From Trichuris trichiura (Eukaryota > Nematoda > Enoplea > Trichinellida > Trichuridae), in the NCBI GenBank assembly GCA_037903355.1, contig JBAJFE010000014.1:7068001-7132000 (forward strand): a DNA stretch of 64,000 nucleotides, given 5' to 3'. Each line of letters opens with the position of its first letter. The stretch's first letter is position 1. The position numbers were made by a program, and so were the translations under genes. The notes below the pieces were generated by a model. The model ran no database searches. It worked only from the letters and a program-made list of their open reading frames with translations, and had not been told where the DNA came from. Shown one piece after another: positions 45,851 to 58,280 of this stretch.

Positions 45851-47380
45851 TTCTAATAGCCTTCCTGCGCTAGGGATAATTCTGCCAGAGTTCCTCTTAT
45901 GTGATTCCCAGCACCCGCACACGGGTTTCCCATCGCCCCCAGGGGCGATATCGCCCACTTTGAGAACGCATGCTTTAGTCTGTCATTAACCAATGCCTGC
46001 GCCAGTCGTCTTTTTACCCCTCTCGTTGCGCCTCCACCGGGTGCAAGCAAATATTGGCTGACAGTATCTTCAACATTAGATAAGCAAGCATATTCACAGC
46101 TGCGGGATAAAGTATCAATGTCATATGAAATGAACACACACAAGGGGCAGAGTTTGGCTGACTTTCGGCACAACAAGTTCAGTGTTCTGTTTTTTGTGCA
46201 CGATATGTTGCTTTCAAAACGTAATTTATTCCATCGTCAGTATGAACGAAAGTGCCACCAGCAGTTTGGTCATAATAGGAAATTAAAGGTGTGCAACTGT
46301 TTGAAGTGGCAAAACCACTGAAGCAGGCCAGTTCGGCGCCTACGGTTCGATGCACAATTGAATCGATATGACTTATGAACGTCAGTGCGCAGCACTGGTT
46401 TGGTACAAGCCAGCGTAAATTACGTTTCGTTATTCGTATTTCTAATGTTTTTTCTCAGAGGCGCTTAGCTCTCCTGCTGGTATGCTTCCTCAAAGCTTCA
46501 TTTCCTTCAGGCAGGTTTCCACCAGGCATATGTCCACTGCCGTAGAACGATATATTTTATCAGCTGACTGTCGTCAATAGCCAGTCTCCTTTTGGTACAT
46601 CTAAGGCTCCACTATAACTCATTAGCTGTTTCCAAAGGTTCGTTTCGTGCATTATCTGCTTTTCTCACTGCTTTTTTGCTGAAAGTACCACTTTTGCTGA
46701 AATATATGGCCACAGACCACGAACGCGTACCCTATGGCATAACGCATGGCATTAGAAATACGAATAACGAAACGTAGTGTACGCTAGCTTGCAGCAAACC
46801 AGCGTTGCCCACTGACGTTCACAAGTCATACAGAGGTTAGCATTAGTGTGATTCAATTGTGCACCGAACCGTAGGCATGGAACTGGACCGGTTCTGTGGT
46901 TTTGCCACTTCAAACAGATGCGTACCTTTAATTTCATATTATGACCAAACTGCTGGTAGCATTTTCGTTCATACTGACAATGGAATAAGTTACATGTTGA
47001 AAGCGGCATATCGAGCACAAAAAACATAGCGTTGGACTTGCTATGCCAAAAATCAGCAAAACTGTGCCCCTCGGATGTGTTCGTTTCACATGTCATTGAT
47101 ACTTTATCCCGCAGCTGCGAATATGCTTGTTTATCTAATGTTGAAGATAAAGTCAACCAATATTTGCTTACACCCGGTGGAGGCGAAACGAGAGGGGTAA
47201 AAAGACGACTGGCGCAGACATTGGTTAATGACAGATTAAACCACGGGTTCACAAAGTGGGCGATATCGCCCATGGATGGGGGGCGACGGGAACCCCGTGC
47301 GCGGGTGTAGGGAATCACATCAGCGAAACTCTGGCAGAGTTATCCCTAGCGCAGGAAGGCTATAAGATAGACCTTCGTAA

Positions 47381-47731
47381 GAAGGGTCTTTCTTAACTCG
47401 TCTGCCAGAAGTGGAGGCGGCGACATCAAAGGAGGTCAAGTGGGGATTGAAGGCGCAATGGAACAATGGCGTTTTTCTTAGCTCAACTCGAACAGTTGAG
47501 CGGCAACATCAAAGGAGGTCAAGTGGGAATTCTTTACCGGTCATCCTATTCTGCCGTACCCTAAGCTTACACGTAAGGTGAGTGTCCATTGTGCGCCCGT
47601 GCCAGCAATCCATGCGCAGCTGTTTCATTCTTTCACGTCCACTGTTCCATTGCGCTATTAATTCCCACTTGACCTCCTATGCAAGTGTCTGCTAGAAATT
47701 CCGTCGCTGACGAGTTAAGAAAGAGCCGGTG
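47381..47731. mobile_element. Merlin-type MITE in hAT copy D leader
   Basis: Outer ends GGGTCTTTCTTAACTCG and the complement of GGCTCTTTCTTAACTCG, inner TCAAAGGAGGTCAAGTGGG blocks. The internal TCAAGTGGG-type motif is duplicated. No coding capacity. Confidence 0.65.
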
Positions 47732-49080
47732 CGGCAACCTATTAGCCAAATTCCTTTCCCACCCTGATGGTCGCCTTTGTCATTCGTCCCTGTATTTAAG
47801 CTGACACTTTCTGGGCGTAGTGTCTTTCTGTGAGTCTTACCGCTTGCGTTCTTCCGTGTTCTTGTTTCGTCATCGGCGAATTTTCGTTTCCGTTCCGCGT
47901 TCCGCCATCATGTCACGGTGTCCTACCTTTATTCAATACTTACTCGAGTATATATATTTTTTCTTATTCTTGCCGTTTACAGCAAATAAACGGTATCGTT
48001 GCCGCACTTTCTCGGCCCTCTAATACAACAACGACAAGAACCATCATTACGTGGCCTTTTTTCAATGATGGAAGTAAGAAAGAAACGCAGGCAGTAGAGC
48101 TGCGACTATTTGAAGCCTGGTTTTATCCAATTACCTGCGAATAAATGGCTACTTCCGTGTCTGATTTGTGATAATGTTTTCAAACGATTCTACGAAGCCA
48201 TCGAAAGTAAAAGACCACATTAATAGAGTACGTCCAAACATGCGTGACAAGAACATTAGCTACTTGCATTGGCTTCACCAGAAATTCGTTACAAGAAAAA
48301 TATTGCCACGTATGTTGTCATCGGCATCAAAAGAGGATAGAGACGGCCTGCGCGCGTCTTATAACATTTCCTTGCTGATTGCAAGATGTGGAAAGCCACA
48401 TAACATTGGAGAAAAATTGTTGCTTCCCGTGATTAACGAGGTTATACAGATTGTGCTGCACATGTCACCAACTGCAATAATCAGAAGAAATCTTCTGAGT
48501 AATGACACAGTGCAAAGAAGGATTAGCGAAATAAGCAACGACGTAGAACGCACTTTATACGACTTCTTGAGCGCAACGCATTTTTCGTCGCAGCTTGATG
48601 AATCGATCTTACCTAACAATGAAGCATTATTACCAGATTATGTCAGAATCGTAAAGGATGAAGCCCTGATGCAGGAACTGCTGTTTGCCAAACAGTTGGA
48701 GGCAGATTTAAAGGAGAGACTATATTCCTAACTGATGAAACGTTCTTCAAGGATAACAACATCCCTATAGCGAACATAGTTGCTGTGGCAACCGATGGAG
48801 CACAGTCGATGATGGGCTGCTACCGCGGTTCTGTCGCGCATTCTAAGGAGCTCGTTCATAGCCTTTTGGCGGTTTATTGCGTCATTCATCGACAGTGTTT
48901 ATCCGCAAGACGCTTGAGCGAACGATTAAGCCGCTCCTTCCAATTTGTTATTGCAGCGGTTAATAACATCAGAAGTAAATCGCTGAATGAGAGATTATTC
49001 AGACGGCTTTGGGAACAGAATGTGTAGTCAGCTAGGATTGCCAAATCCTGTGGTGGTGAAATTCTGTTGTTTTTGTTGGG

Positions 49081-49491
49081 ATGACACGTACAAAGCAAAC
49101 CGCACGAAAGAGCACTGATGGTAAAGCTCCACGGAAGCAACTTGCGACTAAAGCAGAACGCAAGTCAGCCCCCTCATTTGGCGCGGTTAAGAACGCTCAT
49201 CGCTACCGACCATGAACAGCTGCCTTAAAAGAGACCCGTCGCTATCAAAAACGTGCAGAGTTGCTGATGCGAAGACTACCCTTCCAGCGACTGGTTCGAG
49301 AGATAACCCAGGCTTTTAAAGCTGCCCTCCGTTTTCAAGTGCCCACTGTACTAGTCTCGCAAGAAGCGACGGAAGCGTACATGGTTGGCCTCTTCGAAGA
49401 CACCATTTTATGCGCTATCCATGCTCGTCAGGTTACCATTATGGCCAAGGATATCCAGCTGGCTCAGCGTATTCACGGAGAACGAGCTTAA
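49081..49491 (+). pseudogene. Histone H3 copy inside hAT, copy D
   Basis: 411 nt, ATG to TAA, no indels. Tail [20 protein letters not shown]; ends [15 protein letters not shown] single TGA replaces Gly after RP (near 49214). About 60 bp of non-coding sequence (GCCAAATCCTGTGG) precedes the ATG and is common to all three copies. No poly-A tail follows the stop. Confidence 0.85.
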
Positions 49492-50849
49492 CGCGGCTTT
49501 AGAGATGAAGACTTCAATCGCCTGTTGCTTCACACTGAAGTTCGCTGGTTATTAAAGCGCGCTTGTTTAACTTGGTTCTAGAGCCTCTTTGACACAGAAC
49601 TAGAACCGTTGTAATATGTGAACCCTTCTCAGTGAGAAAATTAAAAGAAAAGCAAGAGAGACATTGCGTGTCTGGCAGACTTATATTACAAATTCAATGA
49701 AATATACTTGCAGTTCCAAGGCAGTGGCTTAAACTTGATTAAAACGAAAGGCGTTGTATCTGCTTTCATCGCGAAGTTGCCAATTTTCAAACGAAACTTG
49801 TGGGCGCGGTTCTATCAGTTTTCCCTTCTAGCTGCACTGAAGGAGGAAGAGGACATCGCTGTACATGAAGTTGAAGTGTACCGTCAGCACTTGGAAATGC
49901 TGCACGTAATTTCACGGAACGGTTCAGTGGTATCCTTAACTTGAAAATTCCACAGCGGGTAATAGACCCTATGTCCAGCGCAGGCGAAGCTGAGATAGAA
50001 CTGCAGGAAGAACGGATAGAACTTCAAAGCAATGAGGAGCTGAAACTGAAAAGCGGATATCAGCAGTTTTGACTACAGCGCAAAGTAAGGGAAATGTATC
50101 CGATGTTACGGGCTGCTGTAAAAGACTTCCTTATTTTTCATCATCTTCCATCATCTCATCTAGCAGAATGCAGGCTTAACGCGGTTACACAGCTGCTAAG
50201 TAGCAAGAGAAGTCAGCTGGGTATAGTGAATCGAGGCGACCTTAGACTGATGGTGACAAAGATGCAGCCAAACAGACAACTTGCTCGTACTGCATCCAGC
50301 ACACCCATCACTTTGAGTACTTTCCGTTCATGTGCAGTCGCAAACTTGCATTATAGTTTCTTTTGTATCTTCTCGCTTAAGCGTTTTCACTTCAATCTGG
50401 TTCGTTGTCACTAGAATTCTGTTTGGTGTTGGTAAAAAAACAAATAGACGCACATCGTCTTTTCAGGAAAGGCTAATGAATGTTTCTTGCTCATATGACA
50501 CCATGTTCTGAAAAATATGATAGGAGGTGCGAAAGCCAAGCAGAAGTTTTCCTATCATCAAATAGTTGGTGGAAAAGCAGGAGTGGTATAGTACGCCTCT
50601 CACACGACGAGGAGTAGAAGTCTTTTCTGCGAAATTTTCTCACGAGTAGTGGTATTGCAAAGATTTTCCGGCCAGGGGCGACGGAGCGAAAAGTTTGAGA
50701 ACCTAATAACGTCCCGGCTACGCCACGTCCTACCTTCCAACCAATCAGCGGGTCCAAAATCGGCCAATCGGTATTGGGGAGCTCAGGCGGTCGGAAACGT
50801 TCACAGGAGGCGATGGAGCAAAAACGTTTGAGAACCTATGTTCAAGCGC

Positions 50850-51542
50850 AAGGGTGGGGAACGTCCGGCCCGTGAAGCCATTCCATCCGGCCCGCGAGAC
50901 CATTTTCCGTCCACGCGCTGGGGCAAGCGCACATGGATGCGAGATTCAGTGGAATGTGATTGTGGGAGGTTATCTTTCATATTGCGATAAACGTATTGTA
51001 TGTGAATCCTAGTAAGAAGATAAATCTTGCGTAACAAGCAGGGAACGTCAGGCTGGCTCGGAAGACTGCGTTGCTGACAGCTGTCCGTCGACAAACCGAA
51101 ATTTTTAGTCCTCGGTGACAAGCAGTAATCGCCACTATAGTGTGTCGGCGCGCGTAAGTAGCGTGGACCATTGCTTTGTTCGAAATAACGACTGTCCAGC
51201 GTGCTAGAGCGCTTCTGCTTGTTTTGCTCTCAGTAGTTACTGGCATCGTTCTTGCCCTCTCTTGCTATCGTTCTCAACGGTTTGCGCCAGTCGCCTGTAA
51301 TTTACGTCTTCGAAGTACAAAAAGGTTATTTCGTTCTCTGTAGTTGCGATTGTTCTTGACAACTGGGTCGCAGAATTGTCTCAAAATTCTGCCTTTTATC
51401 TTAAAGTTGCCTCACCAGGGAAAAGCGGTTCCAAGCATCTCATTAGGGGTGACTTAATAAACATGCTTGGAAATAAAGCAGGCTGTTTTTCGTTTAAGTA
51501 TGCTATACGGCCCGCGGCACCAAAAAGGTTCTCCACACCTAT
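50850..51542 (+). mobile_element. Non-autonomous hAT2 copy (about 693 bp)
   Basis: Ends AAGGGTGGGGAACG and GGTTCTCCACACCT. Flanks TCAAGCGC and TCTAGCGC (7 of 8 identical). It matches both ends of 32307-35683 but lacks the transposase. Near 51348 it shows uninterrupted TTCTTGAC, the target used by another hAT in the copy at 54045. Confidence 0.8.
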
Positions 51543-51550
51543 TCTAGCGC

Positions 51551-52288
51551 ATCCTTAACTTTCCGTTTCTTTCCCTTTGCAGACTGGTTTGAGCAAATTC
51601 AACAACACCAGTTACTCATACAGTTAAAATGTCGTTTTTATTTCGACGTTCTTCTCAAACAGTTTTTAATTTCAAAGCAGTGCAAATGCAAAAGAAGTAA
51701 CTACTAAAACGTATTTTTGTTGTAGTCAAATTTTTTTAGAGCTGAAATTACCTACTGTGGCTTGTTGTATTGTTTCCTTTACCACTGGATTGTTGGGCCA
51801 AAAGCTACCGACCAGCTTTCCAATAAAAACAGATCATTTGTATTTACTGAAAAGTGGTGGAAACCCAGAGGCTAATTAGCAAAATCAGTTTGCGCATACA
51901 CATGGCACACATTCCACCAAGTGAAACTGCTTTTCTGCTGGGTTGATATGTTACAGACAAAGAGTGGTACAACATTTTGGCTCCAAAGATGTACCGGCAT
52001 TTGATTAACTAACTAATACGACAAACAAGAGCAACAGTATTGTGGAAAAGGAGTTCAGGCGAACCAAGCACCAAACAGGTAGTAGTGCAACAGCATAAAC
52101 ACAGCAATCTTATGCAATTTTTGCTTCCCTGCATTAATTAATAGCAAGCAAGACGGAATTTTTCACAGCATACGAACTCATAGTTGCATGTACACCGAGT
52201 GAAATATTCTGCTTGTGCAACTAATTAGTATTAATTGCCTGAGGTGACCGAAAGAAACAACACCATGATAAAGCATTCACAAGTTACG
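51551..52288. other. Probable 3' flank of the minus-strand exon; nothing recognised
   Basis: AT-rich sequence with no recognised gene or repeat end. Confidence 0.35.
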
Positions 52289-52552
52289 CTATTCGAAATG
52301 CTGCGGCGGTTCTGAGGACGTTGGCTTCTTCATAGAATGGAAAGGTTCGCCGACAACTTTTTGACAATCACCAAGAGATTCTGAGCCATCTGCAAAATCG
52401 CTGTTCAACGGAGACATGCTTACGGCGCTGAGTTTCGATGTATTAGGCCAGTTGCTTCTTTTGTTGCGTAAAAGCTGTTTATATTCCGACAGACGGACAC
52501 GTTTACCATCAATGATGCAAGTTCTTTTTGGGCGAGGTCTGAAACCACCATA
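52289..52552 (-). CDS. Candidate last exon, function unknown
   Basis: Preceded on the minus strand by an acceptor (TTAAGTCAG) and open to TAG at 52291-52289, about 87 residues. Begins with the basic [19 protein letters not shown] and continues with [17 protein letters not shown], then a Ser/Pro-rich tail. No repeat similarity and no recognised family. Upstream exons were not identified between here and 53.5 kb. Confidence 0.35.
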   Translation of the reverse strand, partial: YGGFRPRPKRTCIIDGKRVRLSEYKQLLRNKRSNWPNTSKLSAVSMSPLNSDFADGSESLGDCQKVVGEPFHSMKKPTSSEPPQHFE

Positions 52553-53612
52553 CTGACTTAACTGCCACGTTTCAATTCTGATTTACTTGTAACGATAGTT
52601 TGGGTGCTGTTGCATGTGTAATTGGCTTAGGCGTGCTTGTTCGTCGTAATATGGTTGCTTTTCTGCACTTGTCATCTGCTTCCACCGTGCGCCTAAAAAT
52701 ATAAGTGCGCTGTACTTTAAATGACAAACTTGCTGGTAACATTTCGTAATCATAAAATCTCTTAATGTTGTATGTTAATAACGTACACATTCTGTGTATG
52801 AGGACAAGCTTGAGGTCACTCAAGTTTTGTCATGAACGCGGTGGCAAGACGTACAGTTCGCTGACCGCAAAACAACATTAGTCAGGCTAAATGAGATCTG
52901 TCATGAACCATCACCTCAGCCCCCGACTGAGGAAAACAGAAGTGACTACGGGGAGAAGAAATGTGCTCAAATGGGTTGCACTGAACGGTTAGTTGTGCTT
53001 AGGCGAAACAAAAAGTATGTATTCAAAAACGGATTGTTCCCGTTACAGGAACGTAATTTCTTAATGAAACGCTTTGCAGGAAATGTCTTCTCCAGAGAAA
53101 AAGTCGGAATGGTAAGGGCCTATCCATTGGCACGCAATAAAATGGGAAGCTTTTGAAAAACTACGCGTTCCGTCGTCACTTTACTCCAGATTGCCCAAAT
53201 GTTGAGATGGTTATGTTGCGAGAGACTGCCGGTAGGTGATCTCCGTTGGGTTAAATGGGTTTCGGCACCAGGTGGCCGGATTGAGGTGCAACTGCATGAC
53301 GGGGAGTTTCAGTAGTAGACACGCTTCACTGAAACCTAAGCCGCCGTATTTGTTGATCCTGCGATTTTGTCAAATGTACGGCGTTACCAAGATCCTTCTC
53401 CTTCCGAAATGCATGAAAACGGAAAGTGATGCATAAGGTTTAGCGCAGGTGTTTGACGACCACTGAACTACCTTGCGCTTGTTTCATGGACCTCAGAGTT
53501 GCCAACATTTGGGTGTTTGCTTGGTTTGAAAGTCTCTTTTTTGAGTCTCGCCATTGCTTTGCAACATCTCTTTAGGCTTGCTAGATGTTTCTGAAGCCTG
53601 TCAAAGAATGTA
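52553..53612. other. No recognised feature
   Basis: Several short open frames on both strands without family signatures. Upstream exons of the 52289-52552 candidate could lie here. Confidence 0.35.
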
Positions 53613-54044
53613 CAGCCGGACCTCCTTATCCGCGGATTCTATACAACGCGGTTTGTCCGGCGTGAAATAGGGACATGACCTTTTACACGGCATTACACGA
53701 AATAAAGCCTAGAACAGTTAGTGGCTGCCGGAAGCGTTTGTGAGGAGACGCAGTCAGTGAACGCGAGGACTTAGGTGCCATCGACAAAGACTTCGTAGAC
53801 GTAGCTAACATTGCCAAGGAGTTGGGAGGGGGAGGGTTTCTCCGACATGATAAAAGACGGTATCAGGGAGCACATATAAGATTGTGGAGAACCGTTCACC
53901 AACGAGAAACCCGAGGAACTGATGCAATCACCTACGGACAGCAACGACGACGACAACGTTATGGAAGATGCAGGAGCTCAAACACCCTCGGATTGCGCGC
54001 TGCAGAAGCACGCTAGTATTTTCCGGCAAGCTCAAGTCCTAAAG

Positions 54045-55215
54045 CAGGGGTGGGGAACGTCAAGCCCACGAGACCATTTTCCGCCCACGCGCTGGGGCAA
54101 CCGCACATGGATGCGAGATTCAGTGAAATGTGATTGTAGGAGGTTATTTTCATAATGCGGTAAATGTATTGTACGTGAATCCTAGTAAGAAGATAAATCT
54201 TGCGTAACAAGCAGGGAGCGTCAGGCTGGCTCGGAAGACTGCGTTGCTGACAGCTGTCTGTCGACAAACCGACATTGTTAGTTCTCAACGACATGCAGTA
54301 GGCGCCATTATAGTGTGTAGGCGCGCGTAAGTAGCGTGTGCTGTCCGACTTTGTTCGAGATAACGATTGTCCAGCTTGCTAGAGCACTTTTGCTTTTTTT
54401 TGCTCACAGTACTCACTGGCATCGTTCTCGCCTTCTCTTGCTATCGTTCTCAACGGTTTGCGCCGGCCGCCTTTCATTTACGTCTTCGAAGTACAAGAAA
54501 GTTATTTCGTTCTCTGTATTTGCGATTATGTTCTTGACCAGCCGTTCTCAACGGGGGGCCTGGAGCCCCCAAGGGAGGCCGAGAGGGTGTCAGGGGGGCC
54601 GAAATCGAAAATTTTTCAGGGTGGGGGGGGAGCCAGGAGGCCGTCAAGGAGGGCTGAGAAGTTTTATTGGAACAAGCGTAGTTAGGTAGATCGGAAGGGT
54701 GAAAATTTGTGCCAGTCCTCTATAGAAGATTGGTTAACCGTTAGCAGCACCCCTTTATAGATAATTGGCATAAACTCTCACTCGACTCGACGAAGTGGTT
54801 TCATTGCTAGTTTCGAAGAACCCCAAGTGGTCTTTTCAAATAATTTGACGACTATATATTCGCACTGTATCATTGCATTAACTTGATCCTAGGAGGTTGC
54901 CGTTGAAAGCTGATTGGCTCCTATACAAAAAACGCAAAAATTAATCGACCAATAGGAAAAGGGAGGGCCTGGCACCTGAGGACACCTTCCAAGGGAGCCT
55001 AGCGCAGAAAAGGTTGAGAATGGCTGTTCTTGACAACTGGGTTGCAGAATTGTCTCAAAATTCTGCCTTTTATCTCAGAGTTGCCTCACCAGGGAAAAGC
55101 AGTTCCAAGCATCCCATTAGGGGTGACTTAATAAACATACGTGCAAATAAAGCAGGCTGTTTTTCGTTTAAGTAAGCCATACGGCCCGCGGCACCAAAAG
55201 GGTTCTCTACCCCTG
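54045..55215 (+). mobile_element. Non-autonomous hAT2 copy in Tigger
   Basis: Ends CAGGGGTGGGGAACG and GGTTCTCTACCCCTG. Perfect duplication TCCTAAAG at 54037-54044 and 55216-55223. About 675 bp once its own insertion is removed. Confidence 0.9.
54539..55026. mobile_element. hAT MITE (488 bp), third nesting level
   Basis: Ends CAGCCGTTCTCAACG and GGTTGAGAATGGCTG. Perfect duplication TTCTTGAC at 54531-54538 and 55027-55034. Sister copy at 60435-60888. Confidence 0.92.
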
Positions 55216-55979
55216 TCCTAAAGGATAAGATCGCCGAATAAGATCAATCCATCGAACGTGGCATCATGGTTACACGATGAATAACGGCTTCGTTGAAACC
55301 GCTACAAGATTTATTCGATGAAGCGAAGAAAATGGAAAGATAATTCCCTATTACAATAATTTTAGATAAAGCGCCGGCCGCTTTGGAGCCTAACATTTTA
55401 AGGGGGACAAGTTTGTGAAACCCTAGGACTGGGCCATTCTCCAGTGGATCAGCGCCTACCTACAGAAAATGAGTAAACTGTCTGATTCCTGATGCCCCAA
55501 ACATTTCTGCCGTAGACGTTTTGCTCTATGTTGATGTGTTCTGCGTGATGTTCACTATTTCTGCTTAAGTGCGCCTATGTATTTTATATTTCCCCTGCTC
55601 TGTACCCATTCCGCGCTCCAGTACACCACTTGGCTCATTAAAGCAAGGAGATTCCCACTAGTTTAAAGTAAGAGCATCTTACTTTCATTCCTTCTTGTAT
55701 CTAACGGCCAGGACTCTGATAGCTGGCCCCAATGGACAAGCGCAGTCTCATTGATGTAATTATCTCGTAGCTAGATTCTGTAGTACCAAGCTTCGAAGGA
55801 TCGCTAGGTATGATAACCATAGCGGAAGGAATTAAAGGGTGCAGGACGAAATACGCGGCTAGAATATAAGCTATTTGAATGTTTTCGTAGGGTATTCTAT
55901 ATAGCGCGGCTTCAGCTTAACGCGGTGAAACGCTCAGAACCCGGGACGAATTAACCGCGGATAACGAGGGCTGACTGTA

Positions 55980-56622
55980 TTTACAGTTTCGCATAGATGA
56001 ATCTTTCTGCACTTGCAACTGATCATGTGTATCGCCCTAGATTGCTGGTCAGTTGACTTTGTCTGAACGAAGTATGCTCTGTATGTTCAGTGATCTGCAG
56101 AAGCAAATCACAAAAATCATGGTCTTCTGACAGCGATTAGATTTTTTCATTGATACCGGGATAGAAGGCTAATGGAATGGTGATCTTTTTGTCTGATGTG
56201 GGTTGTGGGAGGTCGCCAGTGTTGTTGAGATGTTCGAATCTACGAGCAAGACTTGAGTCGGCTGCCTCTCCGTCTAGCCCTCATTGAATTCTGAATGAAA
56301 GAGACCAAACGTTTCCAATTCCAAGGGCGGCTTCTCTCACAAAAGTAAGGAGCACCGATGGTTGGCTCCTTTCAGCCGTGCTAGCCGAACCTTTTACGGA
56401 AGACCTGGAATAGGAGGCTTGCAAATTTCCCATAAAAAAATTCGAATGCTACGAGGATGACACCTTCGCTGTAATTCAGAAGGATAGGGAACAGCCATTT
56501 TTCCACCATCTGACAGCCTTTTTTCTGGTATGATCTTTCTTACAATGGCGGTCGAAAAGCTCGGTCCTCTTCCCCTCTTACGGAATTAGAGTTGTGCCTA
56601 ACAGATTAGGATCTCAGGGATC
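55980..56622. other. No recognised feature
   Basis: No LTR or gene recognised upstream of the Bel/Pao remnant. Confidence 0.4.
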
Positions 56623-57540
56623 ATGAATTGCAGGATAGCGTGGACCTGGAAGGCAAAGGAAAGGGTCAAAGCAGCTGGTAAACGTAAAGAGCAAACTGCA
56701 ACCGTGGTTGCCCCAGAGCAATGTACAGTACGCGTCCCCAATCTGCCCGAATGGCAGTTACCGAAATTTGCAGGCGATGTACTGGAATTCCCATCCTTCT
56801 GGAATCAGTTCCAAGCCGGTGTAAATAAACGTGAGGACATTTGTGATGTCACGAAACTGGTGTATCTGAAATCAGCCCTATCAGGAGAAGCGTTGGAAGC
56901 GATAAGTACATTTCATGTGATGAGCGCTAATTACCAGGCCGTCGTTCAGACTCTGAAAGACCGTTTCAGCCGAGAAGAAATTATCGTCGAGGGATATGTG
57001 TGAGCTATCCTTCGCGTGACGAGAGCCGATCCTGATCAAACAGGAATTCGTGGCCTATATTATAACCTGAATCGACACTTACGCGCATTGACAGCAATGG
57101 GCAACGGGAAAAGCCGTAGAAGACCTTACAACCATGAAAATTCAACCCGTTACAAAACACCCAGTTTTCAATGGGCAACGATATTAATAATGGCCTCACG
57201 GCAGATGGCATTCTTCTTGCATCGTTCAAGCACCTGCTACCCAATCCATTACGGAAGCGGTGAGAACAAAGAACGGAAACGTATGCGAACGCTAAACCGG
57301 ATACGTCGACGTTCCTAAGCTTCTTGCACGAAGAAATGGATATTTAAGAAGCGATGACACAAGTGCAGACACGGTCCACGAAGCAATACAAAGGACATTC
57401 GTCGTCTGTCATAAGCGGAAGTTCGAAAAGAAGTGAAAGGAATGTTTCAGGGCCTGCCTTACGCACTACCGTTAAGGCTAAACAGACCTGTCATTCGTGT
57501 AAGGAAGAACATGATCTCCAGGAATGTCCTCTCTTCTTAT
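56623..57540 (+). pseudogene. Bel/Pao Gag region
   Basis: The first part (56623-57003) is the DUF1759-type Gag domain (LPKFAGDVLEFPSFWNQFQAGV, KLVYLKSALSGEA). The frame is broken near 57003, and a 62-bp hairpin element with a 12-bp duplication interrupts the region at 57107. A zinc-finger-like CHSCKEEHDLQECPLF segment lies at 57490-57540. Confidence 0.8.
57107..57168 (-). mobile_element. Minimal hairpin-family insertion (62 bp)
   Basis: One arm of the 2765-2936 type (GTAGAAGACCTTACAACC, AACCCGTTACAAAACACCC inverted). Perfect 12-bp direct repeat CAATGGGCAACG at 57095-57106 and 57169-57180. The 74 added bases shift the Gag frame. Confidence 0.85.
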
Positions 57541-57566
57541 GAGGCAGTACCAAAGAACGTTGAAAC

Positions 57567-58256
57567 ATGGTAAATGATCAAGGTGCCTGCTATTGGTGTT
57601 TGAAAACCGGCCATCTAGCACGGGACTGCAGAAGAAGAAGAAGGCGATGGAAAGTGGCTAAACGTGACAAGTTTCATCACGACCTCCTCCATTCCCACCC
57701 TGGGAGCCTTACGGCGTTAAGTCAACGAAAACTGACAAAATCGGCGAGTGAATTGCATGACACAATTGTGCAAGTCGGGTTCTCAGACACACGAAGCAAG
57801 GAACGCGTGTTTTTACAGACAGCTCAAGGAACATTGAAAAGTGCAAGCGGTGGACGATCGAACGTGACGGTTCTGCTTGACGTTGGATCACAGAGATCAT
57901 TCATCAGAAAAGACATCGCAGAAGGCCTACGCCTGGAAGGTCACAGCGAAAGGGTAATTATTTCAACACTCGGTGGAAAACTGAGTAAGATAGGGAAACA
58001 TAAGTGTGTCATCTTCACACTGCACAGTGAACGCGGTGGGAAGGTAACGGTTATATCAGCACTATGCATCAACCGTATCTGCTCTGTATTGAAGATCAAT
58101 CCTCCGTTAAAAGAGGAATGGTCACACCTTCAAGGAGTCACTCTAGGGGATTCATTCCCACGCGGACCGGCAACAGTCGACGTACTGATTGGTGCTGATT
58201 ATTACCATGATTTCATGAAATCTGGTCAATTGCGCGGTCAAGTCGGCCAGCCATAG
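57567..58256 (+). pseudogene. Bel/Pao zinc knuckle and aspartic protease
   Basis: A knuckle CYWCLKTGHLARDC at residues about 9-22, then a DUF1758-type protease (VLLDVGSQRSFIRKDIAEGLRL, later VDVLIGADYYHDFM). The usual protease D-S/T-G reads DVG here, which would impair catalysis. The frame is otherwise open for 229 codons. Confidence 0.8.
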
Positions 58257-58280
58257 CTGTGCAATCAACACTAGGTTGGA

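Larger units (their letters stand above)
41358..45972 (-). mobile_element. BED-hAT copy C with H3 and Tigger insertions
   Basis: The 3' end is at 41358 (CATAGGTTCATAAAC) and the 5' end at 45972 (complement of CATGCGTTCTCAAAG). Without the Tigger element it is about 3.60 kb, the same as copy D (3,599 bp), so both look full length. It includes a Merlin-type MITE in the leader (about 45480-45850). Flanks give no matching 8-bp duplication. Confidence 0.8.
41358..46447. repeat. Left arm of a giant inverted repeat
   Basis: Inverse of 46750-50840. It contains hAT copy C (41358-45972) and about 475 bp beyond its 5' end. A Tigger element (44251-45261) is present only in this arm, so it came later. 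The 302-bp spacer (46448-46749) holds nothing recognised. Confidence 0.85.
46750..50840. repeat. Right arm of the giant inverted repeat
   Basis: Inverse of 41358-46447, without the Tigger insertion. The homology includes about 490 bp before the hAT 5' end (46750-47241) and stops exactly at the hAT 3' end (50840). Confidence 0.85.
47242..50840 (+). mobile_element. BED-hAT copy D with H3 insert (3,599 bp)
   Basis: From CACGGGTTCACAAAG to GTTTGAGAACCTATG. Leader with a Merlin MITE, BED and central domain frames (48168-49027, broken), the H3 insert (49081-49491) and the C-terminal part (49708-50280; LPSSHLAECRLNAVTQLLSSKR). Multiple stops and frameshifts: not functional. Confidence 0.8.
53613..55977 (+). 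mobile_element. Deleted Tigger element hosting two nested hATs
   Basis: Ends CAGCCGGACCTCCTTATCCG and the complement of CAGTCAGCCCTCGTTATCCG, with TA on both sides (53611-53612, 55978-55979). Only the transposase C-terminus remains (53690-54040: EIKPRTVSGCRKR, AIDKDFVDVANIAKELG), and it continues after 55224. Without the nested hAT it is about 1.19 kb. Confidence 0.85.
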
